Shown here: positions 1 to 11,014 of the stretch, piece by piece | How the letters are laid out: each line of letters opens with the position of its first letter | Position numbering within the stretch: the stretch's first letter is position 1 | Assembly: GCF_030463565.1 (NCBI RefSeq) | Contig: NC_134660.1 | Coordinates: forward strand, 3,857,501 to 3,921,500 | Direction: 5' to 3' | Source of the DNA: Pelecanus crispus | Taxonomy: Eukaryota > Chordata > Aves > Pelecaniformes > Pelecanidae | Length of the DNA stretch: 64,000 nucleotides | The notes under the pieces: generated by a model | Seen by the model: only the letters and a program-made list of their open reading frames with translations | What the model was told of the DNA's origin: nothing | The model's database searches: none | Translations under genes and position numbers: made by a program

Positions 1-3000
1 CCAGTGCTGCAGTGGAGCCTGCCCCATCATAACTCACAAATACAGCCTGAAAGGCAATAGCCTGATGCTGAGATTATTTTACAGCTGCACCAGGCGAGTT
101 CCAGTCAGACAGAAGCCCTTCTACTGTAATCACTGGAAGAAAATGGATTTCCTGTCTATCTGCCTAGAAGCGCCGCATGGATCCAGTATTCAGAGTCCAG
201 TCACTAACGCAGACATATAATATTTCTTGAAGGGGCTGTACACTTGCCTCGAGGGAAGGGAATTACCCAAAATATGAGATAGTGGCTGATGAAACTTAAT
301 ATGAGCACTGCTAGAGGCGGGGGAAGAAAGTAGGGTAATTGAAAAATTGTGTGTCTGTTCTGTAAGCTGCCCTGATCCGTTGTGTGTGCTTGTCTCCGTG
401 CGTAGGAAATTCTACTGGAAGTAGGATTTGTAAGCTTTGCTCGTGTAGAATGTGACCCAGTCAAACTCTCTGGCTGTGAAGTGTTTCCTCTCGTTTTCCA
501 GACAGTGTGAACCGAAGGGTTTGCTTCGTTAGTCACACCGTGCCCCCCCGAGTCAGGAGGACTGTACCTGTGGGGACTCTAAGGACTCTCCTCGTTAGCT
601 CATGACAGGGTGGGAGGTTGGAGGGGACCTGGAGGAGAAACGTGCACTTTCAATAGCTACGAGGCACCCCACGTGCCACCGGTGTGCCCTGGGTGCAGCC
701 GCGTTTCCTGCAGCACCCTGTGTGCCAGCGGGGATGTGTGCCAGGCAGGGAGCAGCATGACATCTCTGTGCCCCCAGACCTGTGAATGGGAAGAAATGAG
801 TCATTTCCCAGTGCCGGGGATGTGAAAGACTATTGAAAGGTGGGAGCATAGGAGCTCTTGGCTAGGAGGGGAGGATGTCTGGTTTGGGTGACAATAGAAG
901 CATGAGGTAAAGGTGATCAGGTGGAGCTCTGGCCACCGCCACGTCCACTGCTTTCATGTCAGCAATAATGGCTCACTATCTCTAAAAATCTAGTCATTGC
1001 TAAACACGAGCGCATATTTTCCACTGCTTGCTTTGTAAAGCTAAAGCGGCCGTCTGTGAGCTCAGCAGCTAGCACAGTGCCCTCAGTGAGGGCTTTACGT
1101 GTGTCATACACATGCAAATTCTCAAGCTGCCCATAGACCAGCGTGTGGATGTAAAACATATGTGATGCTCCATGAGACACGGCAGCTCTAGAGACCTTTA
1201 AGAGGCAGCAGGGCTTTCAATGGTTTGCATTCAGACCAGTTTTTTTCCTGTGTATAATGCTGAGAAACCTCTGATCGTTCTTCCCCACATTTCCAGCCTG
1301 CTGTATTTTCAGCTGAACACTTCTCCAGCTTCCACAGCAAGACGTTTCTCTGCCATCTGGTGTGCGTTAACCTTTGCACTCCTTAACAAAACATTAGGCT
1401 TTTCTAGCCATGTGATAAGGTGTATCCAGTGAAAAGCGAAAAATGGCACGCTAGATTTTTTTTCCACATTACATTGACAGAGACTGTTGTTTCTACAGCA
1501 GAGCAGCGCCTTAACAGAGATTAATGTTTGGTGTCACTCCCCTAGACCCAGGAAGACATGATCATACTTGGCCTTAGGAGGTGGAAAGGGAGAGCTTCTA
1601 ATTCTGAAGGAAACTGCAGGACTGCTTTCATAAGGGGGAAGAAGGAAACACCAGCCAGGGGAGTTGCAGGGCAACACTCTCACACGACACGGCCGGACAT
1701 ATGTGTGTCTGTATACAGATTCAACCCATGTGCCAAAGATTTTCCCCTTTCTGTCCACACTTGCGCAGATCATCTATACAGACCGCACTCAAGAGCTGTA
1801 AAATATCTGTTGTCAGAATTGCGGCATCATTTGTTTATTAGTGTAAGACACCTGCTTCTCTCGGCTAGGTCTAGAAAACATATCTATTACTCCTGGATAT
1901 GGAAAAAGCAGTATTGCAATTGCTTTTATAGGGACTGTGGGATTTGACAATAAAATATAGGATATTCTAAACTATATGGGTTACAGGATGTTCTAGACTA
2001 TATGGGATATCTAGACATGCTATCTGGGGCATCTACCTTATCTCCTAATATTGCACAGCTAGTCAAAGAACAGCGGTAGTTCCCTCTAGAAGGCATAGGT
2101 TGCTTGTATCTTTTCAGTGCACGTGCATAGTTGGCTATAACGTGTTTGCTGATGTTTATCATTTAAGCTGAGAATTCAGACATTGCTCTTCCAGCGGAGT
2201 TCACAGTGTCAACCAGTGGTCCTGCGGCATAAACATAAGCTGTGTGTTTTGTTGAAGCTGGCACTGTTTTATCCAACGCTAACCACCCAGCTTGATGAGA
2301 AGGGATATGGAGAAACCAAATATGCAACGGCTGAGACAGTAACTCCCTACAACTAAAGATTTAGATTATGTCTTGGCCAAGATGTACACTGAAATAAAGT
2401 TTGATGGAACACAGCCATATCCCGCGTGGGACTCCTCTCCGTCTCATCACTCAGTAAAATAAGGTTGCCTTGACAGGCCTGACCCAGAGCGTCTCCTGTC
2501 ACAGGAGCTTGAGCTAGCAGCGTTGGTGCATCTCTGGAGACCCGCCTTCCCGCAGCAATCCGGGGTGCAGGTGGAGGCTGCCGGCGCAAAGAGTGACACT
2601 GAACAATGAGGAGAGGCCAGGCTGTTGGAAAGTTCGTACAGGTAGCTACCCTGGATTTGCGTAACTCATCTTGACAGGATCTCTTTGTGCTCCAAACAGC
2701 GGAAACAGGGTGCTGCAGTGTTGTTTCTCTAGAAATTAAAGGTCACAAGGAAGAGTGGAAATGCCAACTTAATTGCTTTTATCTAAAGAATTCAACGTGA
2801 TTTTTAATAAGAAGGGGTTTTTTTGTGAAATACGGGGTTTGATTTTTTTTTTTTTGGTCAGATTGGATTCATCTTAATTCTGGAAGTCACGACATACCAA
2901 ATGTCTTTTGTGTGTGTGCTCTCTCTCTAGATACGTACACCTATGTATAGATATCTATCATGTTTTGCTGTGCCTCTGTGCATTTTACCTTTTTGGACAA

Positions 3001-5214
3001 ATTGCCTCTCCAGATTACTAAATATAGAAAAAGAAGCATCCAGGTTTTTTTTCCAGGTTTCCTTCATAGTTGGCATTCTTTTCATTCTATTTATTTTGTG
3101 ACTACTATCCACTATCTGATAGCATAGTATGGAGTTCTTGGGAATGTGTCAAAGTAGCGTGTTGGAAGAGGTGTGTGTTCCATTTGCTCATTTTCAGAAC
3201 TCACAGTCTGGGGGATGACTTAGGCTGGTTATGCAGGCTGTGTACCCGGCAATGCTCACCCATACTGCTTATCTTTTGTTTATCATGTCAAAAGAGAGAG
3301 AACGTCTCAAAGTTCATATGCCTGCCACCCAAACATGAACAGCTGGCTCAGTGCGGATGGTGTGATTTCTCTCATTTCCTCTGCAAGATAAACTGCCTTA
3401 AGATTTATTAGAGACTTTATAGGTCAAACTAGAGAGCAAGCAGTCAAGCATAACGTTGTAAGAAACTTGAGAGATGCACCCAAAACACTAATCTTGACCA
3501 TTTTCTGGATGCTCCTTTTGGACTTTTTAAAAATTTCCTTTGGCAAATCTCTGTTAGCTTCTTTTTCAAGATGGAGACCTGTCTCGGGCTTCTGCAAAAT
3601 GACACTTGCCATCAATTCCTGAGACTGGCTTAGAATTCTCTGAGACTTGCTAAGGTCTGCACTGCCCTGTTGTCAATCCTAAGACTGGCTGGTTTTTATG
3701 ATCGTGATATAATTATTATAGCTTCAAAAAGGTAATGTGTATTCTCTTCTGTCCATCCATACTAGCTGTATTAAGCTCTACCACCTTCTTTAGATTGGTC
3801 TGCTATAAGGAGCTGCACCAACATATATTTTCTAGAAGATACACTGCCCTAATAGTAGAACTATGGTAGTCCTATTTACCTTCCACTGATCAATCCCAAA
3901 TATATAATGCCACATTTATCTGTTCATCTTTGAAATGACTGGTGTTTCCCTAGACTAAGCCAACTGGAATGCAGGGTCTTCTCATGACCATTTAGTTGTG
4001 TGTGACTGAATTTGCACGTCAACTCATATACTTTCATTGTCTACTCACAACTTCATACAGACTAAATCAGATTTGTCTCTAAGTTGCAATTAATTAGCAG
4101 GAGAAATTTCATAGGTGGAGCTGACACGTCACAGCTTGAAATGGAACTCCAGTCCCAAATAGCTCCACTTTGCTTGAAAACAATAAAAACAGAGTAGTCT
4201 ATTATCTTAAAATCTTAAACTAGACCAAGGATGCATGTGTCAAACTGTCTGGGACCCTGTTATTGAGGCTGGCTTTAGAACAGGAGATGCTTAGAGGCTC
4301 TAGTGCCAAATTGTGGCCCTGTTGTAGCCACTACAACACTGCGCAGCTACAAAGGGACTCTGGACTGCCTGCTCCACCCCCAGTTGTGCAGGTTTGAGGA
4401 TACGTTGCAAAAAACATTCTCCAGTTTCTTTCTTTCCTCCTCCCTTCCCCTCCCAACACTTCTGAATGTGGTACTGGATAGCCCACGTGACAAAGAGAGG
4501 CTTTGTCCATCTTCCACAACTTTAGTGCCTATGACATGGGAGAAAACTATCAGAGGAAAAGCAGGTAGTGAATGGTTAGTTGTGTGATTGTAACCGGTTC
4601 AGACTTGTGCTCAGGGCAAGGGAATAATTATCTGCCCCAGAAAGGTCACAAATGTCTTTGGACAAAGAGCAGTGGTTCTGCTTGAGCAAATGCTACAGAC
4701 AGACAGCCACTAGATGTGTCTTGCTTGCTCTCTCTTAGCACCTTGTTTTCTCAAACCTTGCGATAAGCCTCTCGGAGGAGATGTAGAAGGTATCACAGCT
4801 TTCCTCTGAGTTACGGCCAGCCAATTCAAACAGTTTGATCCTTGCGATGCACAACTCTTCCCTCCACAATCTTTACCTCTTACACCGTCAGGGAAAAGTA
4901 CGAGCAGGTGGTTTAACAAAACATTAGCAAGGACACGCCACAGCTTTAAAAAGTGTTTGAAGGGAAACAGCCGTTGCTTCCAATTTTTTGCTTTGCTGTC
5001 TCCATAATGAAATACAGTCATATCCACTTAAGTAATACCTTATGAAAAAGGAAGTGTCATGTTTTTATTGGACACCTTTTATTACCAGCCTCAGTGAAAA
5101 GTGCAGTTGTGAGCAAGTATCCATTCCTTAGGCCTTTCACCAGCTTGTAATCCTGACAGAGAAGGGCTCCTTCTCAGAAAGACAGAGAGTTGCAGCAGCA
5201 GGGATTACTTTTTC
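1..5214. other. Intergenic flank, no gene recognised
   Basis: This stretch lies on the downstream side of MEOX1, facing where ETV4 would be expected from mammalian gene order. The open frames are short (at most about 130 codons) and show no domain, splice or codon pattern I recognise. An imperfect 26-bp direct duplication sits at about 1960-2011, and short T-runs occur near 2817-2855. No CR1 fragment or RNA gene was seen before 5215. Confidence 0.6.
1960..2011. repeat. 26-bp imperfect tandem duplication
   Basis: Two adjacent copies share the pattern AGGAT(A/G)TTCTA(A/G)ACTATATGGG followed by TTAC or ATAT. The copies differ at a few positions. No function is suggested. Confidence 0.6.
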
Positions 5215-5494
5215 CAGGGCCTGTAGTGACAGGACAAGGAGCAACAGTTTTATACTAAGAGGGGGTAGATTTAGATTAGGTATAAGGAAGAAATTATTTA
5301 CTATGAGAGTGGGGAGACACTGGAACAAGTTGCCCAGAGACGCGGATGCCCCATCCCTGGAAGTTTCCAGGGTCAGGTTGGACGGGGCTTTGAGCAACCT
5401 GGTCTAGTGAAAGATGTCCCTGCTCATGGCAGGGGTTTGGGCTAGATGATCTTTAAAGGTCTCTTCCAACCCAAACCATTCTATGATTCTATTG
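5215..5494 (+). mobile_element. CR1 LINE fragment (3' end)
   Basis: The sequence shows the standard CR1 3' region. It reads as a degenerate ORF2 C-terminal stretch with AGGAAGAAATT, GTGGGGAGACACTGGAACA and TTGCCCAGAGA blocks. These are followed by the conserved 3'UTR with TCTTCCAACC, ending in ATTCTATGATTCTATT. It is 5'-truncated, as is normal for CR1, and lies in the sense orientation on the plus strand. The octamer end marks the 3' boundary well; the 5' boundary is approximate. Confidence 0.9.
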
Positions 5495-7037
5495 ACATGA
5501 CAAAGTTGTAGGAAATTCCCCAACAGGGTGCCAGTTCATGGATTATAACCATCACACTAGTCACATCAGCAATTTCAAGATTATCTTGGAAAGACTAGTT
5601 CTGAAATGAAGTGCACAGAAAGTACAACGCACCTTTTCTGCTTGGAGTTCCAAGGCCCTTGCCCAGGAAACTGCAGATGTTTTTGTCCACTGTAAGGCTA
5701 TTTGAGTAGGTAGGCTCACTGTTGGGAGAGTGTTGTTTAAAAAGGCATGAGATGTTTGTGATCAGTCAGTCACAATTAGCAATATTTGGGAAAAAAAACC
5801 AAACAAGATGAACAAAAACAACAAAACATATTGAGTCAGTCACTGGCTGGTACTTCGCTACTTCTGGTGTTACGTGTAGGGTGTTTAAACACTGTAACGG
5901 CAGAAAATCACTGGGGAGAGAATTTACTCTACAGTAAATGCCAAAGCACTGTGAGGTGAAATTCTTCAAAGCACAAACCTCTTCTCTAGGCTAGTCATGG
6001 GCCTGCTGACATAAAACTCCCACACAGCTCCTCCAAAGCCCTGTTCTATTCAGAAATGAATAAAAATGTTTCCAAAATAGCAGTCTGTCACTTCCTTAAG
6101 CTCTGGCAATACCACACTTGTTTCATGGACTGGGTAATTTTCCGCAGTCCCTTAGTGGTAGTGATTGCTGGGTATCTCTTTACATGGGACAGGTTGTTCT
6201 CAGGGGCTAGAAAAGCTTTGCTAATTATATGTGTTCTAGAAAAACCAACCAAACAACAAAAACCCCAAACTAAAATTATTACTGTGAATTTGCTATCATC
6301 AAACCATTGAAAATATGTTCCAATGGGTCATCTACCCTGTCTCCCATTCCTGAAGACAGGTATCTGTCCTTTGTTATTGCTGGATTCTCCTTGCTCCTGT
6401 ACTAAACCAGACTGTAAACAGAAGAATCTGGTTTACCCTGCAACACAGACAGGATTCTCTCATGAGAGGTCTGTGCTGCAAGAAAGCAAAAGAGGGGAAG
6501 AGCGTTTTGTTACTGCTGGAGTTCCTGGTGTGACAGCAAGGCCTTGCAGACATCTGGTTTGGCATGAGATGGATGGTATATAGCCAAGCACAGCAGCTCT
6601 TTGGCACACATTTAAAATCCAAATTTTGTCTCTGGATCTAGGATGCAGTAGGTTGCTTTTACAAACCCTTTTCTGACATTTAATTGATAATAGTAACAGT
6701 CTGGTAAGACATACATGCAGAGGAAACGTACCAGAATGTTGTTCCACTCTGAGGAGTTACTTTCTCCAAGCTGTTTCTGTGCAGTCTTCATTATACTTGT
6801 ATTTCTAAGGAAATGATCTTTTCTTTTGAAACATATTCCGAATATAAGCTTGTCTCAGGTGTTTAAAGACAACCTTTATTGTTCAGCTCTGAAAAAAACA
6901 CTTGGAGGGTTAACAGAAGAGGCCAACATGAAAACTTCTACAGACTGATTGTAATTTCATAGTATAGTAATTTCATAGTATAGTAGTTTCATAGCTGTGC
7001 ACAGATTCAGCTACGCTGACAGTTAACTGTTACTAGC
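5495..7037. other. Intergenic, no gene recognised
   Basis: This is AT-rich unique sequence with no convincing coding region. It contains A/C-rich simple stretches near 5790-5830 and 6238-6270, and a 16-bp tandem repeat at 6952-6994. Confidence 0.55.
6952..6994. repeat. 16-bp tandem repeat, about 2.7 copies
   Basis: The unit TAATTTCATAGTATAG occurs twice exactly (6952 and 6968), followed by a partial copy with one change. It sits about 45 bp before a CR1 3' terminus on the opposite strand. Confidence 0.75.
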
Positions 7038-7128
7038 TTCATAGAATCATAGAATCGGTTAGGTTGGAAAAGACCTTTAAGATCATCCAGTCCAACCATT
7101 AACCTAACATTACCAAGTCCACACTAAA
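7038..7128 (-). mobile_element. CR1 LINE 3' terminal scrap
   Basis: The plus strand begins with two copies of ATAGAATC. It continues with GGTTGGAAAAGACCTTTAAG, GATCATCCAGTCCAACC and ACCAAGTCCACACTAAA, which is the reverse complement of the CR1 3' end. Only about 90 bases remain, so this is a severely 5'-truncated insertion. It belongs to the same subfamily as the copies ending at 33101 and 14979, judging by the shared TAACCTACACTACCAAGTCC-like segment. Confidence 0.9.
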
Positions 7129-9899
7129 GCATATCTATTTTATTAATACCAGTGATTACTGTTGTAAAATTTCACTGCAGCACTTGACTGGATGGTGTAT
7201 AGTGTCATCTCCATGAGACAACTGTAATGTGTCTGAAAAGGTTTTGATCTAAGAAATGACCAAAGTAAATAAATAAAAATAACCAGGACATTTTAAATCA
7301 ATGGCTTTTATATTTTGTTGTAACTTTGGCAAGCTTCTGCATTCATTCATGTATTCACATTTCCAGAAACATAGCTCCTGAATAAGTACCGTCGAACTCC
7401 AGGCAATAGCTAGAGACTTTCTCCGAAGTGTAACCCAGCCAAAAAATGCCTGACTTCAAGTCTTGTCCCTGCGATGTAGTACCAGTAAGAAAACTAGCAA
7501 GCTTGGAGTGCTTCCCTTCTACATTAACAGGGCATTGAACTACCTACCATGGGTTCATCCGTCTGTCAGTTCTGCTTTTTTCTTCCTTTATTGTCTCAAA
7601 GTACAAGATTCAATCCCATTTCTCAAGGGAATTTGCCAAGAGTGAGTAGTAGGGAATCGTGTCTTTTGCTGGAAGGCCCTTTATCTGTGTCCTTTGAATC
7701 ATGTAACATATAAGACACCATTAAAAAACCCCAAACGAGTAAATACTTATTCACATATGAGTTGGAGAGCTCATCACAGGAGTCTGGATCTGCAGTTTAC
7801 TTGATTAAAAACCATGCAATGGTACTGTTAGACAACAGCTAGAAAGCTAGGTCAGGAATTCATAGTAGCATTGTCTTCTAAAATCATACCACTGCTGCTG
7901 ACTCCTGATCTCTACTAAGCTGATTTAGCTGGAGGGGGTGGGAGGGTGGGGGGTGATGATGGTGTAGTTGACACTGAAAATCAGTGATTCTTTAAAGTTA
8001 TGGACCATCTGAAGTTTTTCTAGTGGGGTTGTGGACCTAAGACTTTGTCAAATGTACGCACGCATGAGTACATGCTTTCTTAGTCCCCTTTGGGTTATTT
8101 TTAAGTTGTCCGAGTAGCTCCACTGACTGGAAAAATCACTGGCTTAATGCTGTAGAAAGATGCAGAGAAACTGAGGGCTAACAACAGAGGAGTCATGGGA
8201 TGCAGAAACTATGTAAAACAAGTCAGGACCGATGCTATGCTGGCATCTGGCTAGGTAGATAAACTGTCCGTAAAATCTATGACTCTAAGGAAAGCGCTTC
8301 TCTTCCTGTATTTAGAAGAGGCAGCACAGATATAAAGGGCTGCAGCACATATTTTTGTGTTTATACAGATATCCCCGTTCCCTGTGGGCTATTTGCACTG
8401 GCCTTATATGGGAAGAAAGTCTTGCTTCTCTGCCTGCACGTGCTTCCTGTGGAAGACCTGCCAGACCTTTCCAGTGTTACGTGGGTGACTGTGTGCTCGG
8501 ATTATTTATTGAGAATCAGGCATGGGAAGCATTGCCAAACATCCCCAGGTAGCTTACTTCCCTTGTGTGAGGAGAATAAAGCCTGATGTGTATTTCTGTG
8601 AAAAATAATTGCAGGTCAGAGATTTTGCTCCCAGACGACAGACTTTGCCTGAAAGATTCTTGGCACCAGAGGTTCAGGGGTCAAATGCTTTGATGTCAGG
8701 AGTGAAATGTTCCTTCACAAAACACTAAAGTCTTAGAATAAGCAGATGGTTTCATGCGGAAACTGCCTAAGCATAAAATGATCTCACAGGTGACTCGTAC
8801 CTTATTTCTCAAAAGACAGAGCAAGAACTGTTTAGGAGCTGTAATTACGGGTAGGGACTGAGATCCCATTGACTAGCTTTTAAGTGAATTAGGATGCAGT
8901 ATACTACTGTTGACAGCTTCCTTGAAAGGGAAAATTTATTAGCCTTCTTTCTGGGTGAGGAGCTGACTTTGGTTTATGTTGGTAGCCAAGAGCCCCCGAG
9001 TTTTCATCACAAAATAAGCAGCTTCTGCAGCTTGCAGCCTTTCGAACTGCAGTGGGGAGGAGGCAGTGAGGTGATGTACAGTGCGAAATTGGCTTCAGAG
9101 CTCGCGAGGAAATGAGTAACAAAACTGCTGCCCCACAGCGTTTCGAGTTCCTGGAGAGGCGGGTAGGATGCATGAGTTAGCACCAGAATTCTTCACAAAG
9201 CCAGCTTGCTTCAGTGTTTGCCAAGAGCTAGACTAGCGAGTTGAGTCAGAAGCTTGATCAGAAGGCACCAAGGTTTAAGCAGAGCCATAGACATTTTCTG
9301 CCCTTGAAGACAGAGTAAACTGTAGCTGCTTCTGATATGTGCAATTATTTTGGCCAACTAGTTCCATGTAACCTGAATAGCGAGGTTATGACCCTATTAT
9401 TAACGTCAGGTTTGCAACCCAAATCACAGTGCTCTGTCATAGCACAGCTCAGCTGATTGCTGCTGGAGGAACCGGGATCCGGCCATGGCTTCCTGGCTGC
9501 AAGATCTCCCATCGAACGCTGGCACCGTTCACACCCAGATGTCCTGGGAGGAGGCTGAGGGGTGTTTCCTTACCCTAAAGATCTGAGGAGACACGGGTGG
9601 ATCTAGCTCAGGGAGAGGACATGCATACTCCTAATTATTTTAACTGATTATTTACTAATTACTAATTTGTGTTAAATGCAGCATTCGTTTAAGCTTATGG
9701 TGGCAAAGTGCACATTTTTTTCTGCAGAGAGAGGTGGACTCTTCAGGGGTACCAGTGCTTGCTGACTCTGTCTAGGTGGTGTGAGAAGTAATGGGAAAAC
9801 CTCTCTGGGAATACGCTCGCAGCACCTACACACGTTTGCATCCACGCTGCGATCACAGCGTCGTTTGTGCAGAGGCCCTCTGAAACGTCAGCGATGTAG
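7129..9899. other. Intergenic, no gene recognised
   Basis: This is unique AT-rich sequence with only short open frames. A G-run cluster able to form a G-quadruplex lies at 7934-7953. The last 120 bases before the pyrimidine tract (9781-9899) are noticeably richer in CG dinucleotides than the rest. Confidence 0.55.
7934..7953 (+). other. G-quadruplex motif
   Basis: Four G runs of 5, 3, 3 and 6 bases are separated by single-base loops (T, A, T). This meets the strict G-quadruplex consensus. It is isolated in intergenic sequence, with no gene start nearby. Confidence 0.7.
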
Positions 9900-10628
9900 T
9901 TTTCTCTCTTTTTTCTCTTTTCTTTTTTCTTTTTTCTTTTTTCTTTTTTCTTTTTTTCTTTTTTCTTTTTTTCTTTTTTCTTTTTTCTTTTTTCTTTTTT
10001 CTTTTTTCTTTTTTCTTTTTTCTTTTTTCCCCTTCCCTCCCTTTCCCTCCCTTCCCCCCCTTTCCCCCCCTTTCCCCCCTTTTTCCCCCTTTTCCTCCCC
10101 TTCCCCCCTTTCCCTCCTTTCCCCCCTTTTCCTCCCCTTCCCCCCCCTTTTCCCCCTTTTCCCCCTTCCCCCTTTTCCCCCTTCCCCTCCTTTTCCCCCT
10201 TCCCCCCTCTTTTCCCCCTTTCCCCCTTTTTTCCCCCTTTTTTCCCCCCTTTCCCCCCCTTTCCCCCTTTCCCCCTTTTTTCCCCCTTTCCCCCTTTTTT
10301 CCCCCTTTCCCCCTTTTTTCCCCCTTTTTTCCCCCCTTTTCCCCCTTTACCCCCCTTTTCCCCCCCTTTTCCCCCCTTCCCCCTTTTTTCCCCCTTTCCC
10401 CCCCTTTTTCCCCCCTTTTCCCCCCCCTTTTTCCCCCTTTTTCCCCCTTTTCCCCCTTCTTCCCCCCCTTTCCCCCCCTTTTTTCCCCCTTTTTCCCCCC
10501 TTCTTCTCCCCCTTTTCCCCCCTTTCCCCCCTTTTTTCCCCTTTCCCCCCCTTTTCCCCTCTTTCCCCCCCCTTTTTCCCCCCTTTTTCCCCCCTTTCCC
10601 CCCCTTTCCCCCCTTTTCCCCCCTTTTT
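9900..10628 (+). repeat. 729-base pure pyrimidine tract
   Basis: The plus strand is entirely C and T over 729 bases except for one A at 10349. It has two blocks. 9900-10028 is mainly T5-7 alternating with C. 10029-10628 alternates C4-8 with T2-6 runs, loosely a TTTCCCCCC family. The minus strand is therefore a G/A tract with dozens of GGGGG runs. Long frames on both strands here (Phe/Pro/Ser/Leu on plus, Lys/Gly/Arg/Glu on minus) result from the absence of stop codons in such sequence and are not genes. The tract lies about 2.4 kb past the MEOX1 stop codon. Confidence 0.95.
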
Positions 10629-10840
10629 GGGGGTATGTTGTGTTTCGTTGCTAGTGGGTAGGGTTGGAGGCAGCCGCAAGCGGAGCGGAGCGGGAGCCAC
10701 GGGGCAACGCAGCGGCCGCAGCAGCTCCCTGGGGCTGGCGGCCGAGCAGCGAGCCCTGGCCTTCGGGGCGCCCGCTCCTCAGGCTGGCGAGGAACGTCCC
10801 TGCGCGTCGACATCAGTAAGGACGTCCTGATGTTTCGTTG
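10629..10840. promoter_or_regulatory. Short CpG-rich block beside the pyrimidine tract
   Basis: About 200 bases abruptly become GC-rich with many CG dinucleotides and GCGG/CCGC words (for example GCAGCGGCCGCAGCAG). They begin immediately after the pyrimidine tract and end in ordinary AT-rich sequence. This could be a small CpG island or part of an unrecognised promoter. It could equally be GC-rich sequence maintained beside an unstable repeat. No splice donor or conserved coding frame is evident. Confidence 0.3.
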
Positions 10841-11014
10841 TTGCTGTGGAAGACTGAAAGAATTCTTAGTCTCCAGTTTGTCAAATGCGTAATAGATTTA
10901 GTGACTTTTTTTTTTTTAAATGAGAGATTCTCCTTTCTCCATTCCACCTACTGGGTTTGGTTTGAAGTGGAAAATACCTTGTACAGATCATCACTTCTCA
11001 AGTTTCTTTATTTT

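Noticed and set aside
9743-10830. Overlapping frames of about 350 codons on both strands, Lys/Gly-rich on minus and Phe/Pro/Ser-rich on plus
   Set aside because: They are the forced translation of a pyrimidine/purine tract that cannot contain stop codons; no independent coding evidence flanks them.
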